Both the position numbers and the translations under genes were made by a program. A stretch of 64,000 bases of DNA from UBA5614 sp034678545. GTDB taxonomy: Bacteria; Cloacimonadota; Cloacimonadia; Cloacimonadales; Cloacimonadaceae. How positions within the stretch are numbered: the stretch's first letter is position 1; the number at the start of each line of letters is the position of its first letter. A model generated the notes under the pieces. It saw only the letters and a program-made list of their open reading frames with translations. It was not told the origin of the DNA and did no database searches. Below, piece by piece: positions 1 through 8,959 of the stretch. Where the stretch lies: positions 1 to 64,000 of the forward strand of contig JAXDBS010000095.1 of NCBI GenBank assembly GCA_034678545.1. The letters are read 5' to 3'.

Positions 1-2
1 GG

Positions 3-179
3 ATCAAATCAGCAACTGATATTGTTGTCATTTGCTCTGTTGTGGGTACAGATAATGACCCCCAGAACAGGCAGGATGTGATTAAAGCCCTACAATCTGC
101 CGGCGCCGTAGTCACAACTACCAATGCTGAGGCATGCGCCTTGGCTGTGCGTATCATCCAGCACCTGAGGAGTTCATAA
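3..179 (+). CDS. FdrA/AllF family protein, C-terminal 58 residues only
   Basis: The window opens inside this gene; only the last 58 codons in the frame beginning at base 3 are present, ending with TAA at 177-179. The visible part reads as the end of an FdrA-type acyl-CoA-synthetase-like protein, with GTDNDPQ followed by an AGAVVTTTNAEACALA stretch near the end. In enteric bacteria FdrA (AllF) works with AllG and AllH as oxamate carbamoyltransferase, splitting oxalurate to oxamate and carbamoyl phosphate. The neighbour fits: the stop codon overlaps the start of an AllG-type (DUF1116) gene as TAATG, so the two are translationally coupled. The family call rests on a short tail plus context. Confidence 0.72.
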   Translation: MKSATDIVVICSVVGTDNDPQNRQDVIKALQSAGAVVTTTNAEACALAVRIIQHLRSS

Positions 180-1579
180 TGCCGCTCAAAGATATTGCGA
201 AGACACCGCTAAAAGTTATTAACCTCGGTCTGGAAGCCTTTAAGGAGGATTTAGTCAAGCAAGGAGTCGAAGCTATTCAAATCGACTGGCAGCCTCCTGT
301 AAACGTAGATCCAGCCATTCTGGAAAAGCTTTCACTTCAGAGTGATAAGATAAAGGCTGCCAACGACAAGGTTCTGGACATAATCCAGCAGGGCAGTCCC
401 GTTTTACTCGGTCTGGACATAGCGCGCAAGGTCATTCCCGGCATAAAGGAAGACACTATACTGCATGCCGGTCCACCCATCACCTGGGATAGAATGTGCG
501 GACCCATGCAGGGCGCAATCATCGGTGCTCTGATGTATGAAGGCAGAGCCAATACTCCTGAGGAAGCGAAAGCGCTGGCAAAGTCAGGGACCATCAAGTA
601 CGCTCCCTGTCACGAGCATAGCGCGGTGGGACCGATGGCTGGCATCATTTCACCTTCCATGCCTGTCTTTATTGTCAGGAACGAAGCCTTTGGCAACACT
701 GCCTATTGCACCCAGAACGAGGGTCTGGGCAAGGTTTTGCGCTACGGCGCTTTCTCTCCGGAAGTGATAGAAAGGCTGAAGTGGATGGAGCAGGTGATGT
801 ATCCCATCCTTGACCAAGCCATCCGCAGCTTGGACAGGATTGATCTCAAGAGCCTGATCGCGCAGGCTCTGCACATGGGTGACGAAGTGCACAATCGCAA
901 CCGGGCCGGCACTTCATTACTGTTTAGGCAGCTTGCTCCCGCCATTTTGCGTACTGCAACTGATAAGGAAAACGCTGCCAAGGTGCTGGAATTCATTAAC
1001 GGCAACGACCATTTCTTCCTGAACCTTTCCATGCCCGCTTCCAAAGCGGTTCTGGATGCTGCAGCCAATGTTCCCTATAGCAGTATCGCCATCACGATGG
1101 CTCGCAACGGCACGGATTTCGGCATCCGCTTAAGCGGAACGGGCGATGAGTGGTTTACCGGGCCTGCTCTGGTGCCTGATGCGCTCTACTTTTCGGGCTA
1201 TTCCAAGGATGATGCTAATCCCGACATCGGCGACAGCGCCATCACTGAAACTGCCGGGCTGGGAGGATTTGCCATTGCTGCTGCGCCAGCCATTGTGCAG
1301 TTCGTGGGCGGTAACTCAGCCGATGCTAAGAAATACACCAAGCTGATGTATGAAATCACTCATGGGGAGAGCCGTAACTACCAGATCCCAGGACTGGATT
1401 TCCGCGGCACTCCTTTAGGAATAGACGTCGTCAAAGTCATTGAGAATAATCTTACTCCCTTTATTGATACGGGGGTTGCCCATAAAAATCCCGGAGTGGG
1501 GCAGGTGGGCGCTGGAGTTGTTTCCGCTCCCCTGGAACCGTTTATCAAAGCCCTGGCCGGATTGGCAGAAATACTTTAA
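179..1579 (+). CDS. AllG/YlbE family protein (DUF1116), probable oxamate carbamoyltransferase subunit
   Basis: A 466-residue DUF1116 protein, full length for the family. I start it at the ATG overlapping the upstream stop (TAATG) because GAGGAG at 167-172 lies six bases before it; an upstream start would overlap the FdrA end. Family-like blocks include GNTAYCTQNEGLGK, NGTDFGIRLSGTGDEWFTGP, DIGDSAITETAGLGG and QIPGLDFRGTPLGID. In E. coli AllG (YlbE) acts with AllF and AllH on oxalurate to release carbamoyl phosphate. AllF is present upstream, but AllH (DUF2877) is not in its usual place downstream; a cyclase-family hydrolase is there instead. A related carbamoyl-transfer role is likely, but the substrate is an inference. 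Confidence 0.85.
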   Translation: MPLKDIAKTPLKVINLGLEAFKEDLVKQGVEAIQIDWQPPVNVDPAILEKLSLQSDKIKAANDKVLDIIQQGSPVLLGLDIARKVIPGIKEDTILHAGPPITWDRMCGPMQGAIIGALMYEGRANTPEEAKALAKSGTIKYAPCHEHSAVGPMAGIISPSMPVFIVRNEAFGNTAYCTQNEGLGKVLRYGAFSPEVIERLKWMEQVMYPILDQAIRSLDRIDLKSLIAQALHMGDEVHNRNRAGTSLLFRQLAPAILRTATDKENAAKVLEFINGNDHFFLNLSMPASKAVLDAAANVPYSSIAITMARNGTDFGIRLSGTGDEWFTGPALVPDALYFSGYSKDDANPDIGDSAITETAGLGGFAIAAAPAIVQFVGGNSADAKKYTKLMYEITHGESRNYQIPGLDFRGTPLGIDVVKVIENNLTPFIDTGVAHKNPGVGQVGAGVVSAPLEPFIKALAGLAEIL

Positions 1580-1590
1580 TGGAGGAAAAC

Positions 1591-2403
1591 ATGGAGATAC
1601 AGGAATTCTTAACCTTTATGGACAAGGTCAAAATGTATGACCTGACCCAGCGCTTGAGCATCCATACACCGCCTTGGCCCAGCTATGTGCCTTTACAGGT
1701 GCAGTATTTCAAGCGTCTGGCGGGAGCGCACATGGGCCAAGGCGCCAACGGACAGATCATTACCACCAGCAATCACGTCGGTACCCATATTGACGGCGAG
1801 ATCCATTTCCACGCCAGCGGGCGCACTATCGGCGAAGTTCCGATGCACGAATGGGTGGGGCCGGGAGTCGTGGTGGACATTTCCGACTCGGTCGGAGACT
1901 ATGATTTATACTCGCCTGACCTGCTGATGCAGAAAGCCGAGATCCGCAAAGGCGATATCCTCATCATCAACACAGGTTATCACAAATTCGCCTGGGACCA
2001 GCCGGACAGCGATGAAATCAGATACTTTGTCAAACATCCCGGACCCGATCCTGATTTCCACAAGTGGGCCCTGAAAATGCAGATCAAGTGGATTGGCGTA
2101 GATTGCGGCAGTGCCGACCATCCCATGAACACGATCATCCGCAACTGGCATCCCAAGCTCTTCATTGAAGCGGAAAACAAGCTCAAAACTAAATACGGCA
2201 AGGGCTGGGACGAATATTTCCCCACCGAGGAGTATTATCAGGTCATGCATCTGAAGCTTTTCCCCAAAAAGCTGGTGCATGCCGAAAACCTGGGCGGCGA
2301 GATCGACAAGCTCAGAAACCAGCGTTGCTGGATCGGACTTTTCCCGTTGCGCGGCATCGAGCTGGAATCCTCCATGTGCCGCATCATTGCGCTGCAGCCC
2401 TGA
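1591..2403 (+). CDS. cyclase family protein (metal-dependent amide hydrolase, kynurenine formamidase fold)
   Basis: A 270-residue protein of the cyclase family (Pfam Cyclase). The metal-binding signature NHVGTHIDGEIHF lies at residues 61-73, giving His62, His66, Asp68 and His72 as likely manganese or zinc ligands. Family members hydrolyse N-formylkynurenine, isatin and related cyclic amides. The ATG at 1591 is preferred because GGAGG lies at 1581-1585; an earlier ATG at 1579 overlaps the DUF1116 stop but has no such site. Directly coupled to the FdrA-AllG pair, it probably opens a cyclic amide or hydrolyses an N-acyl intermediate in the same pathway. The exact substrate cannot be read from sequence. 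Confidence 0.85.
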   Translation: MEIQEFLTFMDKVKMYDLTQRLSIHTPPWPSYVPLQVQYFKRLAGAHMGQGANGQIITTSNHVGTHIDGEIHFHASGRTIGEVPMHEWVGPGVVVDISDSVGDYDLYSPDLLMQKAEIRKGDILIINTGYHKFAWDQPDSDEIRYFVKHPGPDPDFHKWALKMQIKWIGVDCGSADHPMNTIIRNWHPKLFIEAENKLKTKYGKGWDEYFPTEEYYQVMHLKLFPKKLVHAENLGGEIDKLRNQRCWIGLFPLRGIELESSMCRIIALQP

Positions 2404-2514
2404 TTTTGCCCCCAGTTTTCTGGGCAGCCTGCTCTATTTAATACGGGGGTCTATCTTCAACTTAACTAGGGTGTTGCCCTCGTTAGTTTCCCCCAGCAAT
2501 TAAGAAAGTGGGGA

Positions 2515-2546
2515 TTGAGAGAAAAAATAGTTGACTATAATATAAT
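2515..2546 (+). promoter_or_regulatory. candidate promoter of the molybdenum hydroxylase operon
   Basis: Two overlapping TATAAT hexamers (2536-2541 and 2541-2546) lie about 40 bases before the hydroxylase FAD-subunit start. The best upstream partner is TTGAGA at 2515-2520, at spacings of 15 or 20, neither ideal. The element lies in the 180-base gap after the cyclase gene, so the hydroxylase genes may have their own promoter. Confidence 0.35.
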
Positions 2547-2583
2547 GCTTGAGACTCTTCTGCAAGAGAGATAAGGAGCCCTT

Positions 2584-3477
2584 ATGGCAGTGGCACATGA
2601 GTTTAAATACTACCGTCCGACCAGGCTGAAAGAAGCGCTGGACCTGCTGAGCAGTTTGCATGATGAAGCGAGACTGTTGGCTGGCGGAACGGACCTGGCG
2701 GTCTATATCAAGGAAGGCCTGGTCCAGCCCCGACACGTGCTAGATATCAAGCACATCAGGGAACTGGAGAAAATCAAAGTGCAGGCAGATGGGCTGTTCA
2801 TCGGCGCTAATGCCACCTTCAGCGATATACTGGATAACGCTTCCATTAAAAAAAGCTATCTGCTGCTCTGGGAAGCCGCGCGCAGCGTCGCTTCCGTCGG
2901 AATCCGCAACCGCGCCACCCTGGTAGGTAACATCTGCTCAGCCGTGCCGTCCCTGGATTCTGCGCCCACCCTGCTGTGCTACGAAGCTGTGGTGCAGCTG
3001 ATGAGCAGCAAGGGCGAAAGGACGGTTCCCATCTCCAAGTGGTTCCTGGCGCCGCGCAAAACGGCCGCCCGGCCAGATGAGATAGTTCTTGGCGTTAGCC
3101 TGAACAAACCTGCTGAAAAACACGCCGGCTGCTATCTCAAATTGGGACGTTATGAGGGAGAGGACTTGGCTCAGGCAGGATTGGGCGTCCTGATGAATGA
3201 CAAACAGGAAGTGAAGCTCGCCTGGTGCGCCGTCGGCCCTGTTCCCACGCGCTCTTTGCAGATCGAAAAACTGCTGCGGGGAAAGGCTCTGACACCCGCT
3301 CTGATCAGGAAATCCAAAGCGCTTGTTCCCTCTGAAATATCACCTATCACCGACATTCGCTCTTCCCAGGCATACCGTATCCATATGTGCCAGATCATGC
3401 TGGAAAGAGGCTTGCAAGCTTGCGCAGACAGATTGTCGGGCAAGAAAGTAGATACCCTGAAAATACTGGGAGGCTGA
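2584..3477 (+). CDS. xanthine dehydrogenase family protein, FAD-binding (medium) subunit
   Basis: A 297-residue CoxM/XdhB-type subunit that passes electrons between the 2Fe-2S subunit and an external acceptor through FAD. The FAD pyrophosphate-binding motifs are LLAGGTD at residues 31-37 and IRNRATLVGNI at 107-117; the C-terminal CO-dehydrogenase flavoprotein domain follows. AAGGAG lies seven bases before the ATG. It is the first of three tightly packed genes (one-base gap, then a 4-base overlap) encoding a complete molybdenum hydroxylase. The usual role of such enzymes is hydroxylation of purines, nicotinate or other N-heterocycles, or of aldehydes. Confidence 0.93.
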   Translation: MAVAHEFKYYRPTRLKEALDLLSSLHDEARLLAGGTDLAVYIKEGLVQPRHVLDIKHIRELEKIKVQADGLFIGANATFSDILDNASIKKSYLLLWEAARSVASVGIRNRATLVGNICSAVPSLDSAPTLLCYEAVVQLMSSKGERTVPISKWFLAPRKTAARPDEIVLGVSLNKPAEKHAGCYLKLGRYEGEDLAQAGLGVLMNDKQEVKLAWCAVGPVPTRSLQIEKLLRGKALTPALIRKSKALVPSEISPITDIRSSQAYRIHMCQIMLERGLQACADRLSGKKVDTLKILGG

Positions 3478-3478
3478 G

Positions 3479-3943
3479 ATGGCAAAGCTGACTTTAACTT
3501 TGAACAACGAACTCAGAAGTGTGGAAGTGAAACCCAATGAGATACTGCTGGATGTCCTGCGCGACAAACTGGGAGTGAAGAGCCCGAAGTGCGGCTGCGA
3601 CCGGGGCGATTGCGGCGCTTGCGCCGTGCTACTGGATGGTAGAAGCGTTCGCAGCTGCCTAATTTTTGCCATCGAAGTGGAAGGGCAATCCGTTATAACC
3701 CTGGAGGGCATTTCCCGACCCAAGCTCACCAAGCTGCAGGAGACCTTCATCGGGATGAACTCCTTCCAATGCGGTTACTGCACTCCCGGAATGATCATTT
3801 CCGCCACAGAACTGCTGGAAAAAAATCCGCATCCCAGCCGGGAGGAGATCCAGGAAGCGCTGTCCGGCAACCTCTGCCGCTGCACCGGATACACACCTAT
3901 TTTCAACGCCATCCTGGCAGCCACCAAGCGGGGCCGTAAATGA
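3479..3943 (+). CDS. xanthine dehydrogenase family protein, 2Fe-2S (small) subunit
   Basis: A 154-residue CoxS/XdhC-type iron-sulfur subunit. The plant-ferredoxin cluster is held by Cys40, Cys45, Cys48 and Cys60 (within CGCDRGDCGAC and further on). The second cluster is held by Cys98 and Cys101 (QCGYCTPGM) and by Cys133 and Cys135 (NLCRCTGY). All eight ligands are intact, so the subunit should be active. It starts one base after the FAD subunit stop and overlaps the molybdenum subunit by four bases (ATGA), implying equal translation of the three subunits. Confidence 0.95.
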   Translation: MAKLTLTLNNELRSVEVKPNEILLDVLRDKLGVKSPKCGCDRGDCGACAVLLDGRSVRSCLIFAIEVEGQSVITLEGISRPKLTKLQETFIGMNSFQCGYCTPGMIISATELLEKNPHPSREEIQEALSGNLCRCTGYTPIFNAILAATKRGRK

Positions 3944-6303
3944 GCAGGTATAAATTCGTAGGCAAGGATGAGATCCGCATAGACGGCCGGGAAAAGGTTT
4001 CCGGCGCCGCCATCTACGCAGACGACATTGATTTCGGCCCCAATCTGCTGTATGCCGAGATCGTGTCCAGCACACAGGCGCATGCTAATATCAAAAAGAT
4101 AGACACCAAAGCCGCAGAGAAGGTGGAAGGTGTATACATGGTTTTCACCGGCAAGGATTTTCCCTATAAATTCGGGCTTTATATGAAAGACCGCTTTATC
4201 TTTGCCCAAGACAAGGTGCGCTTTGTGGGAGAGCAGGTCGCAGCTGTAATCGGGCGCACTCCCCAGGCTGCCAAGAAAGGCGCTCAGTTGGTTAAGATTG
4301 AATACGAGCCGCTTCCGGCCGTTACCGATCAGATGGTAGCGCTTGGGAAAAACAGCGTCCTGCTGCATCCTGAACTGGGAGAGTATCCTCATGTGCCGTG
4401 GTTTTTCCCGAAGGCAGGAACCAATATAGCTCACTGGCGCAAGACCCGCAAGGGCGACCTGGAAAAGGGCTTTCAGGAAGCCGACCTGGTATTTGAGGAT
4501 GAGTATCACGTTCCGCGCTACGCGCACTGCGCAATTGAAACGCACGTTGCCATCGGTAAATATGACCTGTCGGGCCGGCTTACCGTCTGGAGTTCTTCCC
4601 AAAGTCCGCATACGCAGAGGCATCTGTTTGCCGAAGCGCTGTCGCCAATGGGTTTGACCCATAAAAACATCAGAGTGATAGCACCGCATGTGGGTGGAGG
4701 CTTTGGCGGCAAGGCAGGCGTGACCATGGAGATCATCCCGGCTGCCCTGGCTACCAAGCTGCCGGGTTATGCCGTAAAGCTGCGCTGGACCCGGGAACAG
4801 GAGTTCGTTAATACCTATCAGCGCCTGGGTGTGGTGGCAAAACTCAAGGTCGGCGTCAAAAAAGACGGCACCATTACAGCGCTGGACCACAAGATCTACT
4901 GGGATGCCGGCGCTTATGTGGAATACGGCGCTAATGTGGTCAATGCCGTGGGGCTTTCCGCCATCGGACCTTACCGCATTCCCAACGTTTCCATAGACTC
5001 AGTCTGTGTTTATACCAACTTGCCTCCGGGCGGCGCCTATCGCGGTTTTGGCTATTCCGAGATGTTGTTCGGACTGGAATCGCACATGACCCGGATCGCT
5101 CATAAACTCGGAATGGACGAGGTGCAATTCCGCCTGAAGAATGCAATTAGGGAAGGCGACAGCACGGCCTACGGCGCTGAGATGAATCCCAGCGGCCTAA
5201 AGGAATGCATCGAAAAAGTGGCAAAGGAAATCGAGTGGGGCAGAAAGCATAAATCCAAGGATCCCAGGAAAGCCATTGGCAAAGGCTTTGCCATCTTCTG
5301 GAAAGCGCCCGCCATGCCTCCCAATGCTTCATCATCAGCTTTTCTCAAGTTCAATGAGGACGGCAGCATCAACCTGATCATCTCCGGCATGGATATCGGT
5401 CAGGGTTACCAGACTGTGATGGCCCAGATTGCGGCCGAAATACTATCCGTACCCCCTTCCAAAATCAGGGTGGAAACGCCTGACACGGACCGCAATCCCT
5501 ATGAATGGCAGACCGTGGCTTCGCACATCACCTGGGGCAGCGGCAATGCTGTCAAACGGGCGGCCCTCGATGCCCGGGAGCAGATCCTCTCTTTGGTGGA
5601 ACGCGTTTTCTGCATCTCCAAGGACCAGCTCTATCTGGAGGACGAAGCGGTTAAATGCACCACGCGCAAGAACTTTTTCCTTCCGCTGAAGGACTTTGTC
5701 GTGAATGGCATCATGACCGGGGACGGCACTTACAAAGGCGGGCCCATCAACGCCAGGGGTATGTTCCTGCCGGAGTTTTCGTCCGCCAACAGCGATCCCG
5801 AAACCAGCCAGGGGGGCCATCCTAACGTGCATTATACGGTGGGGGCAGGCGCTCTCATCCTGGAAATCGACAGGGAAACTGGCAAGATGCATGTCCTCAA
5901 AGCCGTCGAAGCCATTGATGCCGGGCAGGCGATCAATCCCGACCTGATCCGCGGACAGATCACCGGCGGCCTTTTGCAGGGGCTGGCGACCGTGCTTTAT
6001 GAAGACATGCGTTATGACAAAAACGGCAAGTTGCTCAATCCTAACTTCACTGATTATAAAATCCCCACTGCCATGGATGTCCCGGACGAGATCGTGCCCA
6101 TCATAGTGGAAGTCCCGCAGCCGGACGGGCCTTTTGGAGCACGCGGGATCGGTGAGCACACCATGCTGCCGGCCGCGCCCATGATCGCCAACGCGGTGGA
6201 GGACGCCTTGGGCATCCGCGTCAAGGACATGCCCATCACGGCGGAAAAGGTGGCGATGACATTGCTGAACAAAACTGCTGCCAGGCGTAAAAAAACTAAA
6301 TGA
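3940..6303 (+). CDS. xanthine dehydrogenase family protein, molybdopterin-binding (large) subunit
   Basis: A 787-residue CoxL/XdhA-type catalytic subunit, normal length for the family. Visible signatures are VGGGFGGKAG near residue 250 (molybdopterin contact), PPGGAYRGFGYSEM near 361, and GARGIGE with Glu739 in the place of the catalytic glutamate that activates the Mo-bound water. There is no AYRXSFR-type loop with cysteine or selenocysteine, so it is not a classic aerobic CO dehydrogenase. The substrate is unknown. The neighbouring cyclase, amidase and carbamoyltransferase genes favour an N-heterocycle over an aldehyde. It overlaps the next gene by four bases. Confidence 0.93.
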   Translation: MSRYKFVGKDEIRIDGREKVSGAAIYADDIDFGPNLLYAEIVSSTQAHANIKKIDTKAAEKVEGVYMVFTGKDFPYKFGLYMKDRFIFAQDKVRFVGEQVAAVIGRTPQAAKKGAQLVKIEYEPLPAVTDQMVALGKNSVLLHPELGEYPHVPWFFPKAGTNIAHWRKTRKGDLEKGFQEADLVFEDEYHVPRYAHCAIETHVAIGKYDLSGRLTVWSSSQSPHTQRHLFAEALSPMGLTHKNIRVIAPHVGGGFGGKAGVTMEIIPAALATKLPGYAVKLRWTREQEFVNTYQRLGVVAKLKVGVKKDGTITALDHKIYWDAGAYVEYGANVVNAVGLSAIGPYRIPNVSIDSVCVYTNLPPGGAYRGFGYSEMLFGLESHMTRIAHKLGMDEVQFRLKNAIREGDSTAYGAEMNPSGLKECIEKVAKEIEWGRKHKSKDPRKAIGKGFAIFWKAPAMPPNASSSAFLKFNEDGSINLIISGMDIGQGYQTVMAQIAAEILSVPPSKIRVETPDTDRNPYEWQTVASHITWGSGNAVKRAALDAREQILSLVERVFCISKDQLYLEDEAVKCTTRKNFFLPLKDFVVNGIMTGDGTYKGGPINARGMFLPEFSSANSDPETSQGGHPNVHYTVGAGALILEIDRETGKMHVLKAVEAIDAGQAINPDLIRGQITGGLLQGLATVLYEDMRYDKNGKLLNPNFTDYKIPTAMDVPDEIVPIIVEVPQPDGPFGARGIGEHTMLPAAPMIANAVEDALGIRVKDMPITAEKVAMTLLNKTAARRKKTK

Positions 6304-6965
6304 GCGTTTTTTACATCGTTACTTTAGCAGTTCTGCTGGGTCTGATCATCTCGGCCGGCTGCAGTAATGGAGGAGACGATTACCTGATTGTGCCCGGAAT
6401 AAGGGTCGGGAAAATCAGATCCGACACATCGGAAGCTGATTTGGCCAAGCTGTTTGGCGCGGGGCTGGTAAAACCGGCGGAGATTCCCATGGGAGAAGGT
6501 GAAACGGAACCCGGAACTATTATCCTTGCTCCTGATTCCCTGTCCACCCTGGGGATCATTTGGAAGGACCGGGAACACAGGAACAACCCGCTGGAGATCC
6601 GTTGGCAGGGAACAAAATGCAGGTGGGAAACTGCGGAGGGAGTTACCCTCGGTATCACCCTGAAAGAGCTGGAAGCCGCCAACGGCAGACCTTTCCAACT
6701 GCTGGGATTTGGTTGGGATTACGCAGGCACCTTCATGCGCAGTAATGGCGGCAAACTTGCGTATCTGGACAGGGAGCATACATCCTCTAACCGTCCTTCC
6801 GCAGGTGAAATCCTTGTCAGGATGCAGCCGCCGAACGGGGCAACGGGAGCTTCGCCTGATTCGGATTATTTTGCCGTCAGTGGAGACAGAGAATTCAGCT
6901 CCGGCCATCCGGCCATGCAGAAACTGAACCCGTCTGTCTATGAAATGATTTTTTTCTTCCCCTGA
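6300..6965 (+). CDS. predicted lipoprotein of unknown function
   Basis: A 221-residue protein that I do not recognise. The N-terminus has a short hydrophobic helix ending in the lipobox-like ISAGC (Cys21), so it is probably a lipid-anchored envelope protein. The body begins with PGIRVGKI, followed by a segment resembling proteins with a conserved early Gly-rich strand, then a mixed alpha/beta region without recognisable catalytic motifs. The start overlaps the molybdenum subunit stop by four bases (ATGA), so it is expressed with the hydroxylase. A role in substrate capture or in enzyme assembly is possible but unsupported. Confidence 0.62.
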   Translation: MSVFYIVTLAVLLGLIISAGCSNGGDDYLIVPGIRVGKIRSDTSEADLAKLFGAGLVKPAEIPMGEGETEPGTIILAPDSLSTLGIIWKDREHRNNPLEIRWQGTKCRWETAEGVTLGITLKELEAANGRPFQLLGFGWDYAGTFMRSNGGKLAYLDREHTSSNRPSAGEILVRMQPPNGATGASPDSDYFAVSGDREFSSGHPAMQKLNPSVYEMIFFFP

Positions 6966-6971
6966 TTCGGG

Positions 6972-7733
6972 GTGGATGTGGAAACACAAAAATACAGATT
7001 GTATAATGATTTGTCCTGGCTATGGCCAATGTGGGGTGACAGCCATGCAGGCTCCGAATATGAGAAATACTGCAATTTCATCATCAGCAAAGTCAACGGG
7101 ATCAAACACAGAGAACTGAAAACCTTACTGAATCTGGGCTGCGGGGGTGGTAAAAATCTCTATACTCTGAAAAAGCACTATGTATGTACGGGGCTCGATG
7201 TCAGCGCCGACATGCTGAAACTGGCCAAGGAACTGAATCCTGAATGCGCCTTCGTGCAGGCGGATATGCGGTCCTTTGATTTGGGCAGGAAATTCGATTT
7301 TGTCTTTGTCGATGATGCCATCACCTACATGCTCACCCGCAATGATTTGGAAAGTGTTTTTATCCTGGCTTACAACCATTTGGCGGAAGGAGGCGTAATG
7401 GTCGTGACTCCGGACGCCACCACGGAATCGTTCAAACAGAGCGAAACCCAGGTTTTTCATTCGATACCTTCGGAGCGCCATCCTGGTGTTGAAGTTGTTT
7501 ATATCACGTATAATTACTGCCAGGACATCAAAAAAGAGCAGTCGGAAGGCGTGTTTGTCTATTTGATCAGGAACCGGGGTGAGCTCAGGATCGAAAGCGA
7601 GGTGCATCAGTTTGGCCTGTTCCCCTTGCAGGCATGGCGGGAATTGCTGATTAAAACGGGCTTTTCGATCAGGGAAGAATCATACATCGAAGACGGACAA
7701 AGTTACGCTCCGTTTATCTGTGTGAAAACATAA
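6972..7733 (+). CDS. class I SAM-dependent methyltransferase
   Basis: A 253-residue methyltransferase with the Rossmann SAM-binding motif I LNLGCGGGKN near residues 54-63, the acidic motif II in GLDVSADML, a D-containing post-motif (FVQADMRSFDL) and FDFVFVDDAITYM. The start is GTG at 6972; another GTG lies at 6978, and no strong ribosome binding site distinguishes them. It follows the lipoprotein by six bases. The acceptor substrate is not evident; this group methylates small molecules as often as macromolecules. Confidence 0.82.
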   Translation: MDVETQKYRLYNDLSWLWPMWGDSHAGSEYEKYCNFIISKVNGIKHRELKTLLNLGCGGGKNLYTLKKHYVCTGLDVSADMLKLAKELNPECAFVQADMRSFDLGRKFDFVFVDDAITYMLTRNDLESVFILAYNHLAEGGVMVVTPDATTESFKQSETQVFHSIPSERHPGVEVVYITYNYCQDIKKEQSEGVFVYLIRNRGELRIESEVHQFGLFPLQAWRELLIKTGFSIREESYIEDGQSYAPFICVKT

Positions 7734-7767
7734 CAACAAATGAATACATGGCAAAGTGGAACACTAT

Positions 7768-8958
7768 ATGACAAAACCTCTTGAAGGCATTACCGTTCTT
7801 GATCTCACCCGCGTGCTGGCGGGCCCTTTCTGCACGATGATCCTGAGCGACCTGGGCGCGGAGATAATCAAGGTCGAGATTCCCGGCGCTGGGGACGACT
7901 CGCGCGCCTTCGGGCCCTTTATCGGCAGCCGCAGCCTCTATTTTCTAAGCATCAATCGCGGAAAGAAAAGTGTCTCCCTGAATCTGAAAACAGACAAGGG
8001 CAGGCAGATGCTGAAGGACTTGGCCGGCCAGGCGGACATCCTGGTGGAGAACTTCCGTCCCGGCACCATGGAAAAGCTGGGTCTGGGTTACGATCTCCTC
8101 AGGGAGATCAATCCGCGCCTGATCTATGCCGCCTCCAGCGGCTTCGGGCACAGCGGGCCCTATTCCCAAAAGCCTGCTTATGACATCCTGGCCCAGGCCA
8201 TGGGCGGCATCATGAGCATCACAGGCTGGCCCGGCAGCCCTCCCACCCGGGTCGGCATGTCCCTGGGCGACATCACGGCCTCCCTGTTTACCGCTATCGG
8301 GATCAATGCCGCATTATTCCAAAGAGAGAAGACCGGTTTGGGCCAGAAGGTCGACGTCTCCATGCTGGACAGCCAGGTGGCGATCCTGGAAAACGCGCTG
8401 GTCCGTTTCCAAGCTGAGGGCAGGAACCCCGAGCCGATCGGCAACCGCCACCCTACCATCGCTCCCTTCCAGGCCTACAAAGGCGAGGACGCCTATTTCG
8501 TGGTCGCGGTGGGCAACGACAGTCTTTGGCAGATCTTCTGCCCCGCCATCGGAAAACCTGAGCTGCTGAGCGATCCCCGCTTTGCCACCAACCGGCTCAG
8601 GACAGATAACATAGCCGAACTCAACGCCATCCTGGACGGGGTGTTTGCCACCCAGACCGCCCGGCACTGGCTGGACCTGTTCGAGCGGGTAAAGCTGCCC
8701 TGCGCGCCCATCAATCCGGTGGACAGGGTCATGCAGGACCCCCAGGTCCTGGCCCGCAACATGATCGTCAGAGTGGAAGATGTCGTGGCCGGCACGGTGA
8801 AGATCGCCGGTAATCCGATCAAGATGACCTCGCTGCCGGAGGAAACCCTTCGGGACAAGGTTCCCGAGGTGGGGGAGCACAATGCCGAGATCTACGGACG
8901 GTTCCTGGGCCTGGCTGCCGCGGAATTGGAGCAGCTGGCTCGGGAGGGCGTGATCTGA
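7768..8958 (+). CDS. CaiB/BaiF (class III) CoA-transferase
   Basis: A 396-residue class III CoA-transferase starting at the ATG of MTKPLEGITVLDL; a GTG four codons upstream is possible. The N-terminal VLDLTRVLAGPFCTMILSDL block and LVENFRPGTMEKLGL are typical. Asp168, in SLGDITASLF, matches the aspartate that forms the acyl-enzyme anhydride (Asp169 in formyl-CoA transferase). Substrates in the family include oxalate, carnitine, mesaconate and bile acids. It pairs with the amidase directly downstream (one-base gap). Oxalate activation is an attractive idea given the oxamate-type enzymes upstream, but the sequence does not fix the substrate. Confidence 0.93.
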   Translation: MTKPLEGITVLDLTRVLAGPFCTMILSDLGAEIIKVEIPGAGDDSRAFGPFIGSRSLYFLSINRGKKSVSLNLKTDKGRQMLKDLAGQADILVENFRPGTMEKLGLGYDLLREINPRLIYAASSGFGHSGPYSQKPAYDILAQAMGGIMSITGWPGSPPTRVGMSLGDITASLFTAIGINAALFQREKTGLGQKVDVSMLDSQVAILENALVRFQAEGRNPEPIGNRHPTIAPFQAYKGEDAYFVVAVGNDSLWQIFCPAIGKPELLSDPRFATNRLRTDNIAELNAILDGVFATQTARHWLDLFERVKLPCAPINPVDRVMQDPQVLARNMIVRVEDVVAGTVKIAGNPIKMTSLPEETLRDKVPEVGEHNAEIYGRFLGLAAAELEQLAREGVI

Positions 8959-8959
8959 A

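Noticed and set aside
3775..4890. 371-codon minus-strand frame across the molybdenum hydroxylase genes
   Set aside because: It overlaps two genes with conserved cofactor motifs and has no domain content of its own.
5443..6159. 238-codon minus-strand frame inside the molybdenum subunit gene
   Set aside because: Shadow of a conserved coding region.
6324..6989. 221-codon minus-strand frame opposite the 6300 lipoprotein gene
   Set aside because: Same length as the plus-strand gene, but the plus strand has a lipobox signal peptide and a 4-base overlap with the operon; the minus frame has neither.
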